12,295 nt of DNA from Ochromonadaceae sp. CCMP2298 (Eukaryota > Sar > Synurophyceae > Ochromonadales > Ochromonadaceae). The notes beneath the pieces were generated by a model. The model ran no database searches, was not told the origin of the DNA, and was given only the letters and a program-made list of their open reading frames with translations. The translations under genes and the position numbers were made by a program. Below are positions 7,228 through 12,295 of this stretch, piece after piece; within the stretch, counting starts at the first letter, position 1; each line of letters starts with the position of its first letter. The stretch lies in NCBI GenBank assembly GCA_026770595.1, contig MU633578.1, positions 20,360-32,654 on the forward strand, read 5' to 3'.

Positions 7228-9708
7228 ATGCCTGACCGCACCACCGACAGTGCCGGCTTTTTCGTGGTCACTGTGCTGATCGTGCTGGGCTGGCCCCTGG
7301 CACTTGTGCTGCTGCGTAACGTACTGCTGTACCTGGGGTATATGGAATGGCTGAAGACGCTAGGCGAGGAGGTGAGGGGGGCGTGCGGGAGGCGGGCGGA
7401 TCTGCTGAGTAGGCGTCTGGAGGAAGAGATGGGGCAGCGGCTGAGCTCAAAGGTGCTGAGGGCAGCGACTCAGTCCAAGGAGTTCGTGTCTGAGAAATCG
7501 ACCCAGCTGGTCAGCGTGGTGAAGAACGAGCTCCTTTCCTCGTGTGATATCGAGACCTTCTCTATCACCCATGACACCCATGACACCTGTGACTCCTACC
7601 CCGACCCCTACTCCAGTGACACCAGGTACGCTGTGGGTTAAATGAACTATATGGGTTAAATGGACTATATGTTATGAACCACATGGAATAATTAATCCTC
7701 GTTACCCCCAATCATATCACACCAACACCCCCACACCACCCCACACCACCCCCATCCTCGCAACCCCCACCCCCACTAACACCCCCACCCCCACTCCAGC
7801 GACGAACCGGCATCCACAGAGGGGGTGGAGTTGGTGCAGTTCGGTATCCGCCAGAACCAGGTGTTTTGGGGAATGCGGGACTACCTACTGCCTGGGGGGG
7901 TGCTGGTGGTACCTGTGCCATTTCTGGCCTCCCGCCCCTCCCCCACCACCTCCCCCACCACCTCCCCCACCACCTCTCCCACCTCCGCTCTCCCACCCTC
8001 CCCTCCCTACAGCCCCCCCCTCTCTGACACGCCAGATGGGAGGGGGTGGTGGGGCGGGGGCGGGGGCTGGGGCTGGGGCGTAGGCTGGTCCAAGGTGCAG
8101 GTACGCCTACCCCCCGGGCTCGCCGAGGACGCCCTGTTCCGCCTGTGCAACAACATCGAACCAGTCTCCTTCGTGCTGTCAGATCCCCACCACCCCCAGC
8201 CCATAGTGGCACGAGTCATCATCTACACTGCCGCACAGGTCCTTACCAGCTTACCCATCCCCTTTAATCCCCCATTTCCCTAATCCCCCATCCCTTTCAT
8301 CCCCCATCCCCTTAATCTTTTTAATGTCTTTAATGTCATCAATCCCTTACATTCGATAAATTCCCTGCACCCTTTCCTCCTGAACCCCTAAATGTGCCCC
8401 TTTGCTCCTCACCATAACCTCAACCCTTATGAGTCCCTGTACCCCCGTGATGCTAACACCACATCGATCCCCCTACCCCCCTACACCCCCCCTCTCCCAC
8501 CCCCCTACACCCACACCCCTAGGTGATCGCCCTGTACATCTACGTAACCCTTTACGGCATTCCCCTGGGACCAATCACCCTGGGCAGCGTGGTGGGCGTG
8601 GTCCTGTCGCCTATCGTGCTCCTGCTGCAGCACTGGCTGCACTACATGCTGCTCTGGTGAGTCCCCTAGTCCCCTAGTCCCCTAGTCCCCTATCTCCACG
8701 CCCCCCCTATTCCCTTCCCCCTGTCCCCTACTTCCCTATTCCCATATTCCCCTATCCCCCCTATTCCCCCTATTCCCCTAGCCTCTGTCCCCTAGTCCCC
8801 TAATCATAAGTCCTCTCCCTAGTCCCCACTACCGCTGTCCTCGTGCAATAAGCTAAAATCTATCCCCTAAAACCCTACCTCCTACACTACCCCACTGCCC
8901 ACCCGTGCCCCCCACTCCCTACCCCCCTAACTCCTACCACTTACCCCCATACCCCCTATCCCACTACCCCCCGTACCCCCTACTTCCCGTACCCCCTATC
9001 CTCCTTAACCCTCGACCCTCCTTACACCCCCCCTCCCCACACACCACACACACACACACCCCCAGCCCCTGCCTGTACACAAAAGACACCCCCCTGTGCG
9101 GCAGGGTGGGCAGCGGGTTACTCCGAGCCCTGGGTGGTCTCCTAGCCCTGCCCGTGACCCTCCTCATGCTCCTCCTACTGTTCCAAATCTCCACGACTAT
9201 CGCCCACGGCTCTCACAACATCCTGGGTCTGTATATCGCTAACGCCATTATCATCGCCTTTCTCATCGCGCTGGGGCTGGACTCTGCGCGGTTTTGGTGG
9301 TTCGCGCCCAAGGTGAGGGTGCAGGTGTGTGGGTACGTGTTGTGTGAGGTGAACCGCTGGACGCTGGAGAGGGAGAGGGACGAGGCGGAGAGGGGGTCTG
9401 GGACTGGGGCTGGGGCTGGGGCAGAGGTGGGGGCTTGGGCAGAGGCTGGAGGCCAGGCTGATAAAGCAGAGGATGGTGTAGAGGATGTAGAGGATGGGTA
9501 TATGGGGTATGCGGGGTATGCGGGTGGGGGGTGGGCTGCGGGGGGGTCGGTGGGGGAGTGTTCCGATTGTGAGGGTGGGGGCAGGGACAGGGGTGGGGGT
9601 GGGGGTAGGGGCAGGATTATTGCACATGCTCAGTGTGCTACTGTCGACCTCTGCTGCTGCTGCTGCTTGAGTAGTGGGTGCAGATGCCGCTCCAGTGAGG
9701 TTGATTGA
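7228..9708 (+). CDS. Multi-spanning membrane protein of unknown family, 4 exons, about 537 aa
   Basis: Exons: 7228-7625, 7800-8238, 8523-8656, 9066-9708 (TGA). Junctions keep frame. The second donor (CAG|GTCCTT) is weak; an alternative donor at 8101 also keeps frame but would remove a well-coding stretch. The start is the first Met before a clear hydrophobic segment. Residues 12-36 form a transmembrane segment, followed by a charged helical stretch (LGEEVRGACGRRADLLSRRLEEEM) and an acidic Ser/Thr/Asp-rich linker. Four more hydrophobic segments lie near 270-294, 296-316, 343-365 and 376-395. Between the first and second there is an SPTT repeat and a Trp/Gly-rich run (GWWGGGGGWGWGVGW). The tail is Gly/Ala/Glu-rich with GYMGYAGYAGG and ends with a Cys cluster (DLCCCCCLSSGCRC), possibly palmitoylated. 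No family recognised; a lineage-specific membrane protein is likely. Confidence 0.65.
7634..7669 (+). repeat. 18-bp tandem repeat next to the donor of membrane-protein intron 1
   Basis: TGGGTTAAATGAACTATA at 7634-7651 and the same with one change at 7652-7669. It starts eight bases after the donor GT (7626-7627). The same intron has CACTAAC at 7774-7780, about 20 nt before the acceptor AG, a good branch-point candidate. Confidence 0.85.
7939..7986 (+). repeat. 12-bp exonic repeat encoding SPTT
   Basis: Three perfect TCCCCCACCACC units followed by one diverged unit, in frame as Ser-Pro-Thr-Thr. It sits in a G-poor, intron-like part of exon 2, but removing it with the nearest GT and AG pair would break the frame, so I keep it as exon. 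Confidence 0.8.
8660..8691 (+). repeat. 8-bp tandem repeat at the donor of membrane-protein intron 3
   Basis: Four perfect AGTCCCCT copies. The first overlaps the donor itself (TG|GTGAGTCCCC, donor GT at 8657-8658). The rest of this 409-nt intron is CCCCTATTCCC-type low complexity. Confidence 0.9.
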
Positions 9709-10230
9709 GGCAGTGCTGTGGGGGGTGCGGAGTGCGGAGTGGGGATTGTTGCAGGGTGCAGGATGTCGTGTGGAGAGCTATGTGCTGTGGGGAGTGTACA
9801 GCGTCTAGTGGGCAGTGAGCAGAGTGGGGATTTTAGAAGAGTTCTTAAATCTAGTGGATGCTGATAAATAATCAAAAGAGGAAAGCGTTTCCAACGTAAC
9901 TTATTTTGAGTAATAGGGTAACAGGATTATAGGATAATAGGACTATAGAGTATTATGATTGTAGAGTAATAGGATACTGGAGTAACAGGGTATTCGATAT
10001 TGGCGTTAGGAGGGGTAGTCTGTCACGGACTGGCGAAGCAAATGTACTGTGTCGCTAGTGGCATTAAAGATAGAGAAATATGATACTCTGAGAATCTGAC
10101 ACACATTTGGATAGGAAGATGTAGATATATTGAGCGTGATGGATATATATATATCGATATCGATAATATGTAAATATATGTATACATATGTATATAGATA
10201 TATAGATAGATAGGTAGATGGGAGACACGC
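9709..10230. other. Convergent intergenic region between membrane-protein gene and CLN3 homologue
   Basis: No gene is visible. The first part is G-rich 3' flank (GAGTGGGGATT twice, 9737 and 9820 regions). GATAAATAAT near 9862 could serve as a polyadenylation signal for the plus-strand gene. From about 9905 to 10010 there are GAGTAATAGGATA-type repeats, then an AT-rich stretch (10141-10218). Confidence 0.55.
9905..10010. repeat. Degenerate ATAGGATA / GAGTAATAGG repeats
   Basis: Words such as TAATAGG, TATAGGATAATAGG, TAGAGTAATAGG and GAGTAACAGGGTA recur with a spacing near 12-15 nt. They resemble the intronic low-complexity repeats of the neighbouring minus-strand gene, but no exon lies beyond them on that strand. 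Confidence 0.5.
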
Positions 10231-10235
10231 TCAAT
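10129..10235. repeat. 10-bp inverted repeat enclosing AT-rich DNA and overlapping the CLN3 stop codon
   Basis: ATTGAGCGTG at 10129-10138 is the exact reverse complement of CACGCTCAAT at 10226-10235. The right arm covers the minus-strand TGA (10233-10231). Between them lie 87 nt of mostly A/T sequence with short palindromes (ATCGATATCGAT, TATGTATACATA). As RNA it could form a stem that sequesters the stop codon with the early 3' UTR. Confidence 0.6.
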
Positions 10236-11159
10236 CCTGGTCACTCAGGCCGTAGTATCGGTACAGCGCCCTCTGGATGAAGATGCCTGCGATGTTAGCC
10301 AAAGCTACGCCTATGCCGTTGGAGACAGAGGCAGTGGCCAGTGAGAACTCCTGTGGGGGGGGGGGTAATATACACACCATAGTGGGGTTAAATACACACA
10401 CCATAGAGAGAGGGGGTACGGAGGCTTATATTGTGTATATGCAGAGAACAGCACACAGCAGAGCAGAGTGCAGAGCGCAGAGCAAATAGTACACGGCATA
10501 AAACACAGTACAAAATACAACACCCAGCATACAGTACACAGCACACAGCACAAAGCACACAGCACACAGCACACAGCACACAGCACACAGCACACACCTT
10601 CAGCTGCGGCGACACAGACTCTGCAATTAGCGCGAACCCCCCCACATACACAGCCCCCCCCAGCAGCCCTACACCGAAGCAGGGCACCAGCAACGCCCAG
10701 TCATACCTATACGGGTATGGGGTATGGGATATGGGGTATGGGGTAAGGGTATGGGGTATGGGGTTAGGGTATGGAGTTTGGGTTAGGGGTTAATACACAA
10801 TTAGTAAGAGGGATTTAATAAACAATTGTATAGTTAGATGGGCTTAATACACAATTGTATAGTAAGCGGGGGTTAATACACAGTTTTATAGTGAAGGGGG
10901 TTTAATACACGTTTCAGCAAAGAAGAAGGGGTTTAATACACTATTGTATAGTAAGAGGGGGTTTATACACAGTTGCAGCATAGAAAAGGGGGTTCAATCG
11001 TACCAGAAGTGGGTGTATGCGACGAGTAGGAAGAAGAGCAGCATGCACAGCTGCAGCAGTGGCATCACCCACAGCGCCCTGATATCTGCCCGCCACAGCA
11101 GCCCGCTGGATCTGTGAGATATATATGTGTGTGTGTGTGTGGGGGGGGGGGGGTGTGCG

Positions 11160-11191
<32 letters not shown>

Positions 11192-12295
11192 CGTGTGTGT
11201 GCATGTGTGTGAGAGAGCGCTCTGTGCTTTAAAAATACATTAATACTACATTTATAATATAATATATTAATACTACATAATTAATACACTAATAATACAT
11301 AAGTACCTGCTGACCACCACCCCCCCCTGGTAGCAGAGGTTCGCGTACTCGTAGAACTGAAAGGGTTTAATACACAATTACACCATTGAAAGAGGGGTTT
11401 AATACATAGGTTAGTAAGAGGCGGTTAATACACAATTAGTGACAGGGGAACAGGGGAATATGGGAATAGAAACAGGGGAACATGGGAATAGAAAGTAGTT
11501 ACATATCATATCTCTCACCTGCGTCCTGGCGCTGCTGGAGGTGACCGGGAATCCCATGGCTGCCCACACGCCGCTCTGAAGGGCGTACTCTATAGGGTGA
11601 GGGTTTAAGACACATTATGGTATAGAAAGAGGGGATTTAATACACATTATAGTAAAGAAAGGAAGGATTTAATACACAGGGGAACAGACGAACAGACGAA
11701 CAGGGGAACAGGGGAATAGGGGGAAAGTGATCATAGAAAAGGCAGGGGCACATGGGCAGGGGAGCATTGGCAGGGGAACGTAGATTGGGGAGGGGGATTG
11801 AGGTACCTGCAAAGTACACCACTACCAGTGGCACCATGTAGGGCCACAGAGACAGGGTGTGCTCCAGCCGCTGGGGGGGGGTGAGGGTGGCCGCTACTGA
11901 GAGGTCCATGTCCGCCTCCAAATCCGGATCAATTATATCCGGATCAAGTGTATCCGGATCAAGTGAATAAACTGCATAGCCCGCACACACACTCCCTGCT
12001 CCTGCACTCCCTGCACTCCCTGCACTTCCCCGAGTGCACTCCCTGTTCCTGTCACTGTGACTGTGACTCTGACTGCTCCTGTGACTGTGACTGTGATTGT
12101 TCCTGTGACTGACGCTAGGGCTGGGGCTAAGGCTGGTGCTGGGGCTGGTGGGGCTGTGGTCTGGAGAGTCGTCGCCCCCCTGTCCAAGGTGCAAGGGATT
12201 CAACAGGGGGAACCTGGGAACACCGCCACTACTGCCACCACCACCACCACCAACACCCCCTCTACCCCCATTACCCCCATTACCCCCATTACCAC
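10231..12295 (-). CDS. CLN3: Battenin (CLN3/Btn1) homologue, C-terminal part, 5' end beyond window
   Basis: Exons on the minus strand: 12295-11807 (open to the edge), 11589-11519, 11356-11307, 11111-11004, 10706-10598, 10350-10231 (TGA). All are GT-AG and in frame, giving about 314 residues. Family hallmarks in order: MVPLVVVYFAEY, CYQGGVVVSRSSGLL, ALWVMPLLQLCMLLFFL, FGVGLLGGAVYVGGFALIAE and SPQLKEFSLATASVSNGIG, which match the second half of battenin including 'GLLGGA.YV' and 'EF.(M/L)A'. Battenin is a multi-spanning protein of lysosomal or vacuolar membranes, related to the major facilitator/equilibrative transporter fold and needed for lysosomal homeostasis. Odd points: a long low-complexity loop before the VPLVVVYFAEY helix (Gly/Asn-rich, SHSH, GSAGSAG and LDPD repeats), and a C-terminus (GLSDQD) without the CAAX prenylation box of vertebrate CLN3. 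The exact 5' limit of the first visible exon is unknown. Confidence 0.9.
10440..10597. repeat. 7-bp CACACAG repeat abutting the donor of CLN3 intron 5
   Basis: An array of (AGCACAC) units, nearly perfect from 10540 to 10597 and decaying toward 10440. On the sense strand the donor is AAG|GTGTGTGCTG and the repeat starts within it, so many GTGTGC decoy donors follow in tandem. Confidence 0.9.
10711..10788. repeat. GGGTATG / GGGTTAG repeats near the 3' end of CLN3 intron 4
   Basis: Irregular GGGTATG, GGGTAAG and GGGTTAG units lie directly upstream (sense strand) of the acceptor at 10708-10707. On the sense strand they read CATACCC/CTAACCC, a pyrimidine-rich tract with CTAAC branch-point-like words. 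Confidence 0.75.
10789..11000. repeat. About 30-bp degenerate tandem repeat filling CLN3 intron 4
   Basis: Seven to eight units on the plus strand share GGGGTTTAATACACA, then ATTGTATAGTAAGAG or variants, period about 28-33 nt. The last partial unit (GGGGGTTCAATCGTAC) runs into the donor at 11003-11002. Copies of the same unit occur in CLN3 introns 1, 2 and 5. Confidence 0.85.
11121..11213. repeat. (GT)n/(AC)n microsatellite with a G14-type run, at the acceptor of CLN3 intron 3
   Basis: Plus strand: ATATAT, GTGTGT, a long G run, then mixed GTGTGC/GTGTGT to about 11213. It ends eight bases from the acceptor CACAG (AG at 11113-11112). Alternating purine-pyrimidine DNA of this length has Z-DNA potential. 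Confidence 0.9.
11360..11500. repeat. GGTTTAATACACA units followed by ACAGGGGAA units in CLN3 intron 2
   Basis: Three TTAATACACA-type units (11366, 11396 and 11424 regions) are followed by ACAGGGGAACAGGGGAATA and a second partial copy at 11471. The 18-mer at 11452-11469 is the exact reverse complement of 8736-8753 in intron 3 of the plus-strand membrane-protein gene. Confidence 0.8.
11602..11730. repeat. TTTAATACACA units and GAACAGRSG repeats in CLN3 intron 1
   Basis: Three TTTAAKACACA units (11603, 11635 and 11668 regions) then GGGGAACAGACGAACAGACG and AACAGGGGAACAGGGGAATA. The order of the two repeat types is the same as in intron 2, so the two introns appear related. Confidence 0.8.
11922..11966. 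repeat. 15-bp exonic repeat encoding LDPD-type units in the CLN3 homologue
   Basis: Three ATCCGGATCAAKTRT-type 15-bp units encode LDPDTLDPDIIDPD on the minus strand. They lie in the hydrophilic loop before the VPLVVVYFAEY segment. The acidic residues next to II or L recall acidic di-leucine sorting signals, but no perfect [DE]xxxL[LI] match is present. Confidence 0.8.

Noticed and set aside
7906-8012. Extra intron around the SPTT repeat in exon 2 of the membrane-protein gene (acceptor CCCTACAG)
   Set aside because: The region is intron-like in composition, but every nearby GT gives a length that breaks the frame to the well-coding sequence after it.
8101-8522. Alternative donor GTACGCC at 8101
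   Set aside because: It keeps frame with exon 3 but would remove a coding-looking stretch (LPPGLAEDALFRLCNNIEPV); kept only as a possible alternative.
10311-10693. Minus-strand Cys/Val/Leu repeat protein (CAVCCVLCAVCC)
   Set aside because: Product of reading through the 7-bp intronic repeat after the true exon 5 donor of the CLN3 homologue.
10711-10788. Telomeric repeat tract (GGGTATG/GGGTTAG)
   Set aside because: Irregular, short and inside an intron between confirmed CLN3 exons; no terminal array.
10789-11000. CRISPR-like regular array
   Set aside because: Units are degenerate, have no unique spacers and lie in a eukaryotic intron; it is a minisatellite.

Overview
This window is nuclear DNA from an intron-rich, flagellated, single-celled eukaryote. 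The coding frames are broken by many short GT-AG introns (93 to 409 nt). The stops used are TAG and TGA with no sign of recoding. One gene encodes a ciliary doublet-microtubule protein and another a lysosomal or vacuolar membrane protein. Exons have GC-rich third positions, while introns are low-complexity, G-poor on the sense strand and full of tandem repeats. A free-living fornicate or other metamonad with many introns (Kipferlia-like) would fit, but this is a guess from style; nothing in the window proves the lineage.

Layout: (1) 52-2014, minus strand, a spliced gene of unknown function with a His/Gln repeat N-terminus and a weak PAS-like pattern, truncated by the left edge. (2) 2015-2538, a divergent intergenic/promoter segment of about 0.5 kb with a CAG/CACCAG-rich 5' leader. 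(3) 2539-6321, plus strand, a complete 12-exon, 679-residue EFHC1/EFHC2/RIB72-type protein with three DM10 domains and a degenerate EF-hand tail. (4) 6322-7227, intergenic with short direct repeats. (5) 7228-9708, plus strand, a 4-exon, about 537-residue multi-spanning membrane protein of unknown family with low-complexity insertions. (6) 9709-10230, a convergent intergenic segment with AT-rich DNA and a 10-bp inverted repeat whose right arm covers the stop codon of the next gene. (7) 10231-12295, minus strand, the 3' six exons of a battenin (CLN3/Btn1) homologue running off the right edge.

The genes are not an operon and I see no single pathway joining them; the first and second share a divergent promoter region. 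No RNA genes, mobile-element genes, CRISPR arrays or prokaryotic signals were found. The most interesting signals are in the introns. Related short repeat families recur in introns of different genes in the sense orientation whatever the genomic strand. Tandem arrays often start directly at the 5' splice site. Two introns carry a second copy of the exon end that precedes them, which would fit intron growth or birth by tandem duplication across a splice donor.
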